Below, piece after piece: positions 11,922 to 24,488 of a stretch of DNA of 64,000 bases. The stretch's first letter is position 1; the number at the start of each line of letters is the position of its first letter. Position numbers and translations under genes: made by a program. The notes below the pieces were generated by a model. The model searched no databases. It was not told the origin of the DNA and worked only from the letters and a program-made list of their open reading frames with translations. The DNA comes from Trema orientale (lineage: Eukaryota; Streptophyta; Magnoliopsida; Rosales; Cannabaceae), in the NCBI GenBank assembly GCA_002914845.1, contig JXTC01000135.1:239205-303204 (forward strand). The letters are read 5' to 3'.

Positions 11922-14900
11922 ATGCTTGGGAAAGCTCAATCTCCGCTATTGAACTTGGACTGTAACTGGAACCGGAACCCTAAATCCAACCACCTTATCC
12001 GCCATGGACGACGCTCCTGCTTGTTCCCTCTCTCTCTCACCCTCCACAATTCCACAATTCATGCTTCTTCTTCTTCTTCCAACGATGCAACTACAGACTT
12101 GAACAAACCTCAACCTCAACCTCAACCTCAACCTCCACCTCAACCCCAACCTCCTTCAGGTGCTTTTTCTTTTCTTTTTCTTTTTTTGGATTTTCTAGTC
12201 TAAAAATCTAATTCCCTTCATTTCCATTTACTGAAACGAAATTTTGCCGTTTTGATGTGACTTGTAGTTTCACGTTCGAGGTCAACTTTTGGCAGATTGA
12301 AAGTAGAGAGAGTGAGAATTTCTCGGCCTATAAAGGAGAAGGAGGCTAAGGAGCTAGTTGTACGAGAACGACACACAAAACCACCTTTGCCATTTGATGA
12401 TAATGATGATGATGATGATGATGAATATCAAAAATTATATTCGAATAGGAAACGCAGTGGGAATGGAATGGGTTCAGCTCCCACTCCCAGAGGATGGAAC
12501 TTGAAATATGAGTCACCAGATTCAACCCACCAACGAACCAAATTGGCCACTGCTTCTGACTTTTTTAGCAGAAAGTCGTTTAGAGATGTGGGCTACTCTG
12601 ATTTCATGATTGAATGCCTTAGGAAGCTGCATTTTCAACGCCCCTCACATATTCAGGTATATACCAAAATACCAATTCCCAAATTTTTGATTTTTTTTTT
12701 TTTTTTAGCTCTTTTTTCTCTTGTTGTTGTTGTTGTTGTTGTTGTTATTATTATTTTTGCTCATCTGTTGTTTCCACTTCGTTATAGAGATGTACCACTT
12801 ATGCTGCTTTTGTTTGTTTTCATTTCTTAGCATTTTTATTATGTGGTTTACTTATTTCTCTCTTAAGTTAGGTTGTTAGTAGTTTTAAGATTTAACATTG
12901 GCATATTCCGCGAATTAAATTAGCTTGCCAAGAGTTAGAAGTTGGAGACTTTTGTTTTTATGTCGGTTTTCATTGCTATCCTTTTTTTTTTTTTTCTTTT
13001 TTGGAGATTGCTCTTGGTATATATGTGATCCATATTCATGTTGGTTTATGTTGTTCAATGCTCGGGCTCTATAAGTCACTGTTATCTTGCATTCTTTGCA
13101 AATCAAGTGTGAGAAAATTATAAATACTAGCATTGGTGCTTAACGTGTTTTAATTGACGGCAGGCCATGGCATTTGCACCGGTTAAAGAGGGAAAGAGCT
13201 GTATTGTAGCTGATCAAAGTGGATCTGGGAAGACGTCAGCATATCTTGCTCCAGTAGTTCAGCGTCTTAGGCAAGAAGAAGTTGATGGAGTAAGCAAGTC
13301 CTCGTCACAGAGTCCTCGACTGGTCGTATTGGTACCAACTGCAGAGTTGGCTTCTCAGGTCTGTGACTATTTTGCATTTAGTTATAATTTAACTACATTG
13401 TCTATTCTTGTTTTACTTTTTTTTTTTGCATTTAGTTATAATTTAACTACATTGACTATTTTGCATTTAGTTATAATTTAACTACATTGTCTGTGTCTAT
13501 TCTTGTTTTACTTTTTTTTTTTTCCAATGCATAGATTTAGTTTTCTTGTCATTTAGCGCTGCTTCTATTACTTATAACCATGTTTTCTTTGGAGGAAAAG
13601 AAAAATAATATTACCTTTGAAACATATTCTCTTCTATGTGGTGATGAAAGAAGATGCTGAAAGGTATTTGCCCAAATGTTTCTCTTTTGCATACAACATT
13701 TTCCTCTCTCTCTTTTGTACAGATGAAATAGAAAAGAAATTGTTATTTTGTATCATTTGAAGTTTGAACATGTGGATAAGGCTGTAGTTATTACATAATG
13801 CAAGTGTAAATTTTGCAGGTTTTGGTCAATTGTCGATCAATGTCAAAAAGTGGGGTTCCTTTCAGATCTATGGTTGTGACAGGTGGTTTTCGACAGAGAA
13901 CTCAACTCGAAAGTTTACAACAAGGCATAGATGTCCTAATAGCAACACCTGGTCGTTTTATGTATTTGTTCAAAGAGGGTTTCTTGCAGTTAACAAATCT
14001 AAGATGGTATTCCATTTTTCCTTTGAATTATGCTATGGCTTCTAGTGCTTTTTTAAGCTCGTTTAATTTTTCTTGCATGTCCAACATTTCTTTTTGATTT
14101 TTCTGTTGCTATATTTGCTCTATCTTATAATTCAAGGAAACAAATTTTGCTTTCCGAAAAATCTTTGAAGTGGTGGTCTTGACCAACCAACAGGTCTGAT
14201 TGGTTTCTCTTTTATCTGGAAACTGCCCAGAAACATAATTTTATTGATCACTGGTGCCAATACAGTTAAAACCTTATGTTGCAGTGCCGTGCTAGATGAG
14301 GTTGACATACTCTTCAATGATGAAGATTTCGAACCAGTGCTACAAAGCTTGATAAGTTCTTCACCTGTTACCACACAATATTTATTTGTGACTGCAACTT
14401 TACCGGTTAACATTTACAACAAATTAGTTGAAGTTTTTCCAGACTGTGAGGTCATTATGGGACCTGGGATGCACCGAATAAGCGCTGGCCTAGAAGAGGT
14501 CGATTCCATGATTGCTTTTACTAATTGCTTGTTATGTTTTCTAGGAGTTAAATATATCAAAAGAAATTTAAAGTACATAGGAATAACTAACATGTAGATG
14601 TGATGAGTATTGATCAGCATTGTTGATATCCAGGTTCTCGTAGATTGTAGTGGAGGTGATGAGACTGAGAAAACTCCAGAGACGGCATTTCTAAACAAGA
14701 AATCTGCCCTTCTGCAACTTGTGGAGGGAAGTCCAGTTCCCAAAACAATTGTTTTCTGTAACAAGGTAACAAAGAAATCCACCTTCAGCATGAATTCTTT
14801 TCTGATTGATAACTTTAGTAATTGTAAATAATGTTACCTGTGGCTGTATAATTTTCAGATAGAAACATGCAGGAAAGTTGAGAATGCATTAAAACGTTTT

Positions 14901-15387
14901 GATAGAAGAGAAAGCCAAGTTAAAGTTCTACCATTTCACGCTGCTATGGCCCAAGAATCGCGGCTAGCAAATTTGGAGGAATTCTCCAACACTCGTCCAG
15001 AAAAGGGGTCTCAGTTTTTAGTTTGCACTGATAGGTAACTGCCATTGCTGCCTCGGGGTGTTTGTTTGCAACAATTAACAAAAATAAAAGTTGGATGTCT
15101 GGTTATTTCGCTATGCATATGTAGAAATGTCTAATGAAATGTATGGCAGGGCATCACGTGGGATGGATTTTGCGGGAGTGGATCATGTGGTGCTCTTTGA
15201 CTTTCCACGTGATCCAAGTGAGTACGTACGCCGCGTTGGAAGAACCGCTAGAGGTGCTGCAGGAAAGGGCAGGGCTTTCATATTTGTGGTGGGAAAGCAA
15301 GTCTCCCTTGCTCGCCGGATCATGGAAAGAAATCGGAAAGGACATCCGTTGCACGATGTGCCATCTGCTTATGAGCTCTCAAGATGA
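11922..15387 (+). CDS. RH50: chloroplast DEAD-box ATP-dependent RNA helicase (RH39/RH50 type)
   Basis: Eight exons: 11922-12159, 12268-12656, 13164-13358, 13819-14006, 14285-14498, 14634-14765, 14859-15034, 15150-15387. All introns are GT-AG and phases agree, giving 589 aa. The Ser-rich N-terminus before a Gln/Pro repeat (about residues 60-78) suits a plastid transit peptide. An acidic Asp run follows near residue 120. Visible motifs: Q-motif region ending PSHIQ (about 209), motif [10 protein letters not shown] (225-233), Ia PTAELASQ (267-274), Ib TPGR (317-320), motif II DEVD in place of DEAD (341-344), motif III TAT in place of SAT (373-375), ASRGMDF (512-518) and motif [10 protein letters not shown] (538-545). 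The family unwinds RNA using ATP; RH39 and RH50 are known to act in plastid 23S/4.5S rRNA maturation. RH50 is favoured over RH39 from memory only. The ATG at 11922 opens the only leader in frame with exon 2. Confidence 0.88.
13366..13520 (+). repeat. tandem duplications inside helicase intron 3
   Basis: The block TTTGCATTTAGTTATAATTT plus AACTACATTG occurs three times, and CTATTCTTGTTTTACTTTTT occurs twice. The block lies wholly in the intron between 13358 and 13819, right after the donor. Confidence 0.8.
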
Positions 15388-16947
15388 AGACATGTTTTTT
15401 GCATTTGTAGACTACAGCAAAGACTAGATGAGCTTAGTGTTTATATTTTCCTTTTATCTTTTTAGGGTTTTGTAGAAAGAAGAAGATGAGTTCAATTTAA
15501 CATAGACAGCTATTTGGAGCCTGAGAAGGTGGAAAGAAAATCAGAAGCAAAGTAATAATGATCATCGGTAACCTTGTCAACCAGCTGCAATATGCAAACA
15601 AATCTATCCACAGACCATAGAAACACATTATACCAGAGAGAGGATAAAATTAAAACAAATCGAGCTTATTTTAGGACCTCTTTGGATATTTTTTTATTTT
15701 CTGTTTAAATAAATATGCTTAGGAACACTGTTTATGTTTCATATTTCAAAAAAAAAAAAAAAAGAAAAAAAAAGAAAAGAAAAGAAAAGAGAATATGTGG
15801 TGTATGTCCACTTTAAATTTGGTTAAGTATATATCCAATATTTAAAATTTATAGCAAAATGTCCAAGTTTTAAAAATCTTTCAGCTAATGTATATTGTGT
15901 TTTCCCATTTCACTCTTAATTAAATGCACCAGGTTTTTTCTTTTTTTTTTTTTTCCTTCCTTTTTCTGTTCGATTTCTTCTCTCTCTCTCTCTCTCTCTC
16001 TTCTTCCTTCTCCTGATTCTCTCTCCTTCTGCCATTGATGTTCCATAACCTTCTTCTCAATTTTCCATACTTCTCCTTGGATCTCCGGTAGAATATTGCT
16101 GATATCTGACATTTCTCTCTATTATTCTTCTTCTTCGGCATTTCTCTCCATTGGTTGGTTCATCATTGTCTTATCCGGTATTGTTTGGTTCGTCTTCTCA
16201 GATTCCTGACATTTTTGGCGATTTCTATATTCGCATTGGTGGAATCGATCTTGAGTTTTGATATTGTTTAAGTATGTATTGGTTTCTTGATTTTCGGTTG
16301 ATTGTATTGTGCATTGATTTTCGAGATTTGAATTTTCATTGGTAATTCATTTTATAATTAATATTAATTCATATATAATCTCATTTTTTTGTTAGGTTTG
16401 AGTATCTTTTTGTATTTTGTTGTGTATTTTAATTTTTTTTGTAATTGGTAATAGTTCATTAATTTTTAGTCATGATATATGTGATATTTATAGTAGTATA
16501 TGAGATTTTTTTTAGAGGTATATGGTACTACTGTACTGTTCACTGATTTTTGTTGATGAATATATTCTGTATCTCTTGTTTAGTTCATATATTTTTGATA
16601 TTAGTATATGTAATTTTTATATTGGTATATGCATTTTTTGTTATTATTGATCAAGATATTCAGTACTCTTGTTCGGTTCATATATTCTTGATCTTGGTAT
16701 ATTTAGTTTTTTGTTGGTGGTATATATTGTTCGGTTATTATTGATTAATATATTAATTACTTTGATATTATTGATCAAGATTTCGAACTTAGGTGTGCTA
16801 TTTTTATGTTCTGATTTTTTTATAACACATAATTTTTTGTGTTTGGTACATGGATCTTTAATCTTGGTATATATGTGTATGTACTTCCTGAATTATTAAT
16901 TGTGTTTTTTTATTTATTAATATTTATTTTTTGCTTTCTTCATATAG

Positions 16948-17075
16948 GTTCATATACTGATTATGAAGTTGATAAAGATGAGAATTTCAAAGACTCTTTT
17001 ATGGCATTTGGAACTTCTATTAAAAGATAACATCATTATAGGCCTGAGATATCACTTGATGGGATATAAAAAAGT
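16948..17075 (+). pseudogene. MULE transposase fragment
   Basis: The frame reads DENFKDSFMAFGTSIKR, stop, then HHYRPEISLDGI, stop. This resembles the start of the plant MULE transposase catalytic domain, usually an F.AFG.SI.GW.HCRPVIS.DGT pattern, with the expected GW replaced by a stop codon. The DG dipeptide near the end would correspond to the first catalytic Asp region. Only about 40 codons are recognisable and two stops break them, so it is non-functional. Identification is from remembered family patterns. Confidence 0.55.
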
Positions 17076-17685
17076 AATGAGTTTATAATTTGTTTTATTT
17101 TGAAATTTTTTTTCTATATTTTGGTATATGAATTTTTGGTCTTGGTACATAAATATTTTGTAATAGTATATAAGGTTATATACTAGATTCATTACTTTAG
17201 ATATTTGATATTGTTATCTTATTTCAAAGTATTTACACTTCCATGTATATAAATTTTTTGTCTTGGTATATGAAAATTTTATTTTGTCATAGTATATAAA
17301 GTTATATACCAGATTCATTACTTGAATATTATTGAATTTCTTTTTTGTTAGTGGAACAAAAAAATCATTATTGTATATAGTATATATATACACCAGATTA
17401 TGGATGAATATATTTACTATTCTCAAAATCTTATGAAGTAGTGAAAAAAAAAATTATGGATGATTTTTTGAGTTCCATGATTTTACATAAACTTATATAC
17501 ACATGTTCGAAATTGATAAATTTATGTACCATTTCTTAGTTAGGTTATAGTATTTGAGCATTTTGCCTTAGTTCACATATCCTGTCATAGTATTAGAAGT
17601 TATATACCTATTTCGTATTATTATGAATCATGAAGAAAATCTTATGTACCTCTAGTTCAAAAGATTTTGTATCATAAAAATAGAA

Positions 17686-18038
17686 GCCCTGTCTGGTTCG
17701 CTTATTTGAACGGGTATATTTGAATGGAAATTGTGGAATGTGTTATAATTGGAATGAGAGATATTTGAATGGAAAAAATAGTGAAATGTGTTATAATTGG
17801 AATGGGAGCATTAGAATGGACCATTCAAAAACACCTCCTCCTCTCCATTCTCATCCAAGACACAGAAAAACCATTCCAAAGGTTGATTTTTCTGATGGAC
17901 CATTTAAATGGAAAAACTGAATTGTTGAAACAAACACACATTCTAAAAGATCATCTGAATAGAAAAAATAGAGTTGTTGAAACAAACACCAATTTTTCAT
18001 TCCATTCCATGGAATGGAATTGATGATTCAAACAGCAC
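17686..18038. mobile_element. 353-bp MITE with 5-bp target duplication
   Basis: The ends GCCCTGTCTGGTTCG and GTGCTGTTTGAATCA (right end complemented) form a short imperfect inverted repeat. TAGAA flanks the element directly at 17681-17685 and 18039-18043. The interior carries repeated TTGAATGGAA and ATTCCATTCC motifs like those of the Tourist-like elements. Two overlapping open frames on the plus strand have no recognisable protein features. The superfamily is uncertain (PIF/Harbinger-like ends, but a 5-bp duplication). Confidence 0.65.
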
Positions 18039-20519
18039 TAGAATTTTTTCAATATACATTATCATTTCTAAACAGTTTAGATTACTCTAGTGCACCTCAC
18101 AAAGTGAATAATCGGAAGTAAAGTAAATAACAGTTTATATTTATATCAAATCGCATTACATAAAACATATAAACTAATGAGAAAATTGTCTAATATTCAA
18201 TATGTTCACGGTTAAAAGTATTCAATATAATAAACCTTGTTAAACTTAAAAACCAAAATATTGTTTTTCCTAAACGAAAACAAGATCAGATGTTTTATAT
18301 CACTTTCACTTTTGTCTTTCTGTATCACTTGTGTATCCTAGCCCCCTCTTGTTATCAACCTAATGATAAAGTTCTATGGCCATTTTTTGCCAATAGAATG
18401 TCATTTTCTCTTATATTACTTCATTTATGCTGACATTTATCATCAATACTTCCGCTCTTTTGATTACAAATATTTAGCAATAAGCTCTGTTTTCATAAGA
18501 GAAATTGTCAGATTTTACAAGTCATGTATCAGACATTGAAAATCATGTACCACGTTCAAATTAGCATATACCATACTAAAATATCAAACTAAGTTCATAA
18601 GTCATATACTAAGTATTAAAAGTCATGTACTACAGCTAATTTCATATATACCCATATTGATTTGTAGAGTTGTCTTACCTATTTTATTGTATTTCGATAT
18701 CTTGTACAATGTTCAAGGCTAAGTCAGCTGGGTTGATCTCTTTTCTCTCTTCATAAAAGGTTGTAGACTCTAAGAGGTTCGGTATCATCAACATGTAAAC
18801 AATAAGTACCTCTCTCACCATTTCTGATGTCCTTTTATTGCCATGTTATCATATATATTTATTTTATATGAGTCAAATTCTATTTAAAGAACTAAGACCC
18901 ATATAATCGAAGAACTATGAATAAAAATTTATCATAAACAAACCTAAAATCTATGAACCATTCAATCAAACTAATTTTATTTAGCTTGATTCAAACTCAA
19001 AAAATCATGAACTATACGTGAAATAAAAATTATAAGAATAAGTAACATCATGAACCACACTCAATAATTCATGAACTGAAGATATAAATTTATGAACCAA
19101 ATAGAATATTTTATAAAAGCTATCTAAAACTTTTTATATATAAAGAATATCATATCAACTTTGGTGAAAAGTTTTCATAGCTGGATATATTGCATGCAAA
19201 AGCATGTTCGATGTACCAAAATAATATAATTCTATGAATAAGAATGAAGCAATAATGAACTTAAGATGTTATGAAGTAAAACATAGATCAGTTTAATAGG
19301 CAGATCAGTTCACACTACCAGGTATTTAAAAAATAATGAATTTAAAATCAATTGAACATAATTTATGAACTCGACTCATTATTTATGAACTACAATGAAA
19401 AATTTATGAACCAAATAGAATTACATATTCTTTATTTATAGAATAATATTTCAATTAAACATGCATAACACGAAGCTAAAAAATCAATTCAATAACAGAG
19501 CTATTTACTTAAGTACTGTACATAAATAAACTCTTGATACTATTACACTCTTTTGTATGAACCAAAAACTAAATAGCATCTCTTTTTATCAAAGTAAAGC
19601 AACTAGTTACAACCTCATTACAGCAACCAAAACGGGAACTTAACAATCACTAGGATAAACACACATTCTTAATAACCATGAACGTAATAAGCACTAGGAT
19701 GCACAAAATCCTATATCAAGCAAAGCAACAGATCTAAATTTAAAGCACACATGTACATATATCATTATTTATATATAAACGTTTTTCAATTATTGATTAT
19801 GAACTGAAGAAACTAAATACTCTAACTGGTACAACATCTCTTTTTGTCATTTCATCAAATATGTGATATTCACAAAATTTATAAGAAACAATTATGATTT
19901 ATTTACCTAAATTATGAACTCTAAATTATGTACCATTACTTAAATTCATATACCAAATAGAAATCAAAGAATCATGATAATTCATTAGAGGATTAAATAT
20001 ATATATATAATAACCAAAACAATAGAGCCAAATATATATACTAAAAAGATATTAAAGAATCAGACATACATATACATAAAAACACACTCATTTATACACA
20101 TATATATATATGTATGTAAGTAAAGTAGAAAAATATACCTTCTAATGATGAACCCTAGCTTTTGATCCTTGTGAATTGAAGATTTCGCCTATAGAGATCT
20201 TTCGGAACCTAAGATTTTCGGTGATGAACTTGATTTCAATCTCGAATTGTTCAGTTTTTTATTGATGAACTCTAATTTTTGATCAATTTTCTTGCAGTGA
20301 TATTTGAAATGTTGAGCGTAACTGAGAAAATTTTTTTTGAATATAGTAGAAAGTGGGGGAGAAAATTTTAGAGGAGACGAAAAGTGCGAGAAAGTGATGG
20401 AGACGAGGGAGAAAGCAAGAGAAAACTGTGAGGAAGTGGACTTTGTAGTCTTTGGCTGATTGAGGGTAGTTTCGGTACTGAATTTCCAACAAGCTTCATG
20501 ATGGAGATTGAGGTAGAGG

Positions 20520-21170
20520 TGATGGTCAAACAATTCAAGATCCTTTGCGAGGAATTGGCAATCCAATGACTAGGGCAAGGACAAAGAGGATGAAAGAAGC
20601 TTTACATGGCTTAATCATGGAAGCACACGACAAAGAGGCTATTCTAGAAGATTCTAAGACTAATTTAGAAGTTTCCAAAGCTTTACCAAGGACAGTCACT
20701 TATCTTTATATACAAGACGTCAAACTAGGGGCCCAATTCATATATTAATAGGCTCATAGGATTAATTAGGTTTTCTTATGTTTCAGGCCTATCTTTTAGT
20801 TATTTTATTTAACTTTTTTTGTTTATTAGTTAGGGTTTCTTATTCAGTTTGCAATTCAAGCCTATATAAAGACTACAAAAGATATAAGCAGGTAGATTAT
20901 AAATAAAACGTTTTCTTTGGTGAGCTTTGCTTTGCCTTCTTGTGTTCCTGGCTGAATACAAATTTTGACTTATCAAGGGAGTGATCAGCCTTTGTGGCGT
21001 CTTAAGATTAGGCTTTTAAGGGTCTAGCTTCCTTAGAGTTCTAATCTGATCAACAACAATCTATTTCCTAAAGATTCAGAGTACGACTAATCCATTGCTT
21101 CAAGGGTTCTTAGGGCTTGTCGCCTAGTGGGTTCTTATCACTTAGGACTGAACATATACCTATAAAATAT
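20520..21170 (+). pseudogene. 3' end of a Ty3/gypsy retrotransposon plus LTR remnant
   Basis: The frame at 20545-20745 begins RGIGNPMTRARTKRMKEALHGLI. This matches the tail of many plant gypsy polyproteins, where a GP(I/M)TRARAKR..EAL.GLI block follows integrase. After its stop at 20746 come a TATA-like CTATATAAAG at about 20871, ATAAATAAAA near 20901, and sequence that looks like an LTR R/U5 region. No matching 5' LTR is in the window, so this is a truncated remnant. Confidence 0.6.
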
Positions 21171-21671
21171 AGGCCGCGGTCATGAATTGAGCTCTGGGCC
21201 TAAAATGGTCAGATACCTATCTCATCCCAATTTTTTGTAGAAATTTTAAAAAAAATTAATTAAAAAATATAAACAAAAAATTGGTATTTTTCTAAATAAA
21301 TTATTTTGAAATGATATTTTTGTGACTAAGCTTTTCAAAAGTGATAGTTTATAATTATAATTTGAAAAGTACTTTTATAAATGGTATTTTTTAAAATCAA
21401 TTTTTAAAAGTAATATTTTCTAAATTAACTTTGATATTTACCAAGCATGTTTATGTTTTTTATTTTTCAAAATTAAAAGTAAAGGCTTATTCCCAAGCAC
21501 GTTTCTTTTAAAAAAAAAATTAAAAACATAAAAAAATTATTTTTGTTTTTTTATTTTTATAAAAAAAAGTTGAAATTGTATTCAAACATGGCCTTAATAT
21601 TTAAAGTATTATTCATATTCTAATTAAGGGTTTGTGGCACTGTAGAGCTTTTTCTCCTAGTTAGAAGAGAG

Positions 21672-21917
21672 AAAGGTCCCTGAATTCTTCAATTAGTACT
21701 CATTTGATCCCTGAAAATACATAAACGACTAAAAAAGTCCCTCAATTAATTAATTGGTGATAATAATGTCTTTTTATCACAAAAACTATTGAACACAGTT
21801 AAAAGTTAGATAGTCTAAAAAGCGTGCTACATGCAACACAAAAAAGAAAAAAAAAAGCCCTCTTCTTTTGGAATTGTAGGAAAATTTCTAGGGTTTGAGC
21901 TAGAGTTTGAGAATATC

Positions 21918-21975
<58 letters not shown>

Positions 21976-22096
21976 ATTTTTAAAAATCCTCAACTTTAAT
22001 CAAAAAGAACATTATTGTTACTAATTGGTTATTTCAGAGGCTTTTTAGAATATTTATTTTGCTCATGGACCAAATTGTCACATTTTAGGAATTTAG
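21672..22096. mobile_element. inverted-repeat DNA element containing an ATT microsatellite
   Basis: The left end reads AAAGGTCCCTGAATTC. The right end, complemented, reads AAAGGTCCCTAAATTCC, and the similarity extends inward weakly (GATCCCTGAAAATA; TTGGTCCATGAGCA). A pure ATT repeat of 19 units lies inside at 21918-21974. No gene. A target-site duplication was not clear. Confidence 0.5.
21918..21974. repeat. (ATT)19 microsatellite
   Basis: Uninterrupted trinucleotide run inside the inverted-repeat element at 21672-22096. Confidence 0.95.
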
Positions 22097-22439
22097 GGAC
22101 CTTTATTATTTATTTAAATATGTCAATCTTTAATTTGTTAAAAGAAAGAAGAAGATAAGCAATGATATAATTGTGTGCTTTTATGCTCATTTACCCATTA
22201 AATTTTATGGGACCAAATGACTGTTGGATTTAAACCCTGCCTTTCGATTGGGCAATAGGGGTATAGCATAATAGCGGGGTTGTACCACAGAAGGCTCCAA
22301 TAATTTTATACTATTTCTTAATTTATTTTGATGAGTGCTAAAATCACTCTTTTTCTCAATTTTTTATTTTTTTTTAAGTCTCGTTGCTTGAAGCTTAAAT
22401 TTTAACTATCTACTTTAACGTTTCAATAATGTAAAAAAC

Positions 22440-23310
22440 TAAAGTTGAATCCACGTGGGGATACTGACAAAAATGCCCCGATTTTTAATTTTATTTACAA
22501 AAGGTACCCCGACTTTTAAAATCCTATAAATTAATATCCTTATTTTTGGACTCCTACAAATTAATACTTGACAACCACAATTTTTACAAATTAATACCTT
22601 AATTTTTGAATTCTGTAAATTAATGCCCTTTCTTTTTTTTGCAAATTTGTACCACGAGCAAGTTAAAATATGCAAATAATCCTCTTTAACTTGTATTCTA
22701 ATTTTTTAGTTTTCTTTCTTAAATGAAAAGTTAATAAACTAATTATAAAAGATTTTGAAAAATATCTTATTATTGTTTCATGATTTTTATAATATATTAA
22801 ATCAATGAGGAATACAATGTTCTTTAGGTGAATTGCAAAAAAGAAAAAGAAAAAAAAAAGAAAAAAAAACTTTTGATGTGTGATTGTTCTACAATTTAAA
22901 TCCTGAAGTCCGAACTCTGCAAAACAATACATTGAGATTAAGAAATTGCAAAAACTAATACATGGAATTGATTTTTTTGACCAATTTTAATAATAAAAAG
23001 ACTATAATATCCTCCATCAAAATTTGATTAGTCCTTATAATTATCGTATATTTTAAGAATATTATTGTTTTTTATTTATTAAAATTATTCAAAAAGTCAA
23101 CTCCTGATATGAATTTNTTCAAATGTCAGTGTATTAATTTGCAGAAGTTTCAATTACATAGTATTAATTTACAGAATTCAAAAATTAGAATATTAATTTG
23201 CAAGATTTTAAAAGTTATGGATAATTTACAAGATTTAAACAATTAAGGTGTTAAATTACAAGTTTTCAAAAGTCAAGATATTTTTTTACAGAAAAAAAAT
23301 ATTAAAATGT
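22440..23310. mobile_element. element with subterminal tandem repeats in inverted arrays
   Basis: The left arm (22450-22640) contains at least four units of the form ACAAATTAATACC..TTAATTTTTGAATT at roughly 30-40-bp spacing. The right arm (23120-23290) holds the same units complemented (AGTATTAATTTGCAGA and similar). This long-arm, repeated-unit structure resembles non-autonomous Mutator-like elements. The outer ends are unclear. One base near 23117 is unresolved. Confidence 0.5.
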
Positions 23311-23639
23311 TCTTATCCCTTTATTTTAAAATAATATCGTCAGACATATTAAGGTAATTAGCACTACAAAATGACGTCGATTTTATATTAGATGAATACA
23401 ATTAATATACCGTCTTACATTGAATCTGAATGAAAAACTGAAGCATCATATGGTGCTGAATCTTGGAACTGCTCTTCATTTTATTTTATTTTATTTTATT
23501 TCGTAATCTAAAATGTCACATCATCACTTCATCATCCACATGTTCGGTGCATATATTCTGTGCTTTTTATTCCCTCAAAAAGTAGAGGGAAAAAACCATG
23601 CATTTTATTTATTTCATCCTTATGAGTATTTTTCTTTTA

Positions 23640-24476
23640 ATTATTATGATTAGTGATAAGTAAAGTGGGCTAAATTCCTCATCGACTAGTTTCCTCGTGA
23701 CTCAGCGCCGTTGTCCCCTTGGAATTCAGGTTCAGCTACTCTCTCTCTCTCTCTATCGATGCCTTCACTGTTTCATAATTAGAAGTCCTTATAGCTTATT
23801 CATGTTTAGATTGTTTATATATTAAGTAATTATTTATTTTTTTAAGGATTCGTTTATTCTGTTTTGACTTTTGATTTAAGTTCTAGCAAAGGGGAGATTT
23901 CATTTTCATACCAATTTCTGGTTTCGGTTATGGTATTGGTTTATGGAGATTGAGATTGAATCTTCTTTTTTCCTTCAAATATTTGAATTTAATTGAGTTG
24001 GGCAAGTTATTTTATTATTTAATCAATCGGAAAGTTTTAGATGGTGGTGTAACGGGTTCTGTATGCGTTAATGATTGAACAAGGATGCCGAATGTTTCTC
24101 GTTCTGGAAATGGTGCTATCGAATACGAAAATAAATTATTAAACAAAAGAGAAAAAAACATTTTTTGTTGACTGAACTCAGAGTTCTGGAAATGGGTTTA
24201 GAGTGCTGTTAAATTCAGATCCAAAGGGTTTTAGTTTAATTCAAGTTGAATATCTTGAAGTCATTGTCATGAAATCTTAGTTTTCAGGAGCGGTAAAGAA
24301 GTAGGAATATTAAGTATTATCATGTGCAATTTTGCTGGGGAGGGATCACTTATTCGGTTGAGACTTGAGAGCTTATTCCCAGCTGTTCCTCTTCTTGCTT
24401 TTTTATTTAAGAAGGAAAATGAGGGTCCCTGGAATTATTGGGCTTTCGCTAATGTTGGTCGTAATTGTTTCTGCAG
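23640..24476 (+). promoter_or_regulatory. OXP1: leader region and 5'UTR intron of the first 5-oxoprolinase
   Basis: A T-rich stretch ends in TTTCTGCAG at 24476, 12 bases before the start codon. A CT-repeat-flanked donor candidate is near 23728 (AATTCAG followed by GTTCAG). An intron of about 750 bp in the leader is inferred; the second copy has a similar arrangement. I see no clear TATA box. An upstream frame open from 24322 is not related to the enzyme. Confidence 0.45.
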
Positions 24477-24488
24477 ATTTCTACGGAA

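Larger units (their letters stand above)
15690..20490 (+). mobile_element. decayed Mutator-like element (MULE) region
   Basis: A 4.8-kb AT-rich stretch with no intact gene. The left part (16350-17650) is dominated by TTGGTATATG/GTTCATAT motifs. The right part (18480-20100) carries the complementary CATATACCAA/ATGAACC motifs, so the two halves are loosely inverted around 18 kb. A transposase-like fragment lies at 16948-17070, and a younger MITE is inserted at 17686-18038. Pyrimidine-rich, leader-like sequence with a CT repeat near 15980 lies at the left. Neither terminal repeats nor target duplication could be matched, so the limits are approximate. Confidence 0.5.

Noticed and set aside
20189-20566. 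125-codon frame on the minus strand
   Set aside because: Low-complexity Ser/Phe/Lys composition, next to a transposon remnant, no recognisable domain.
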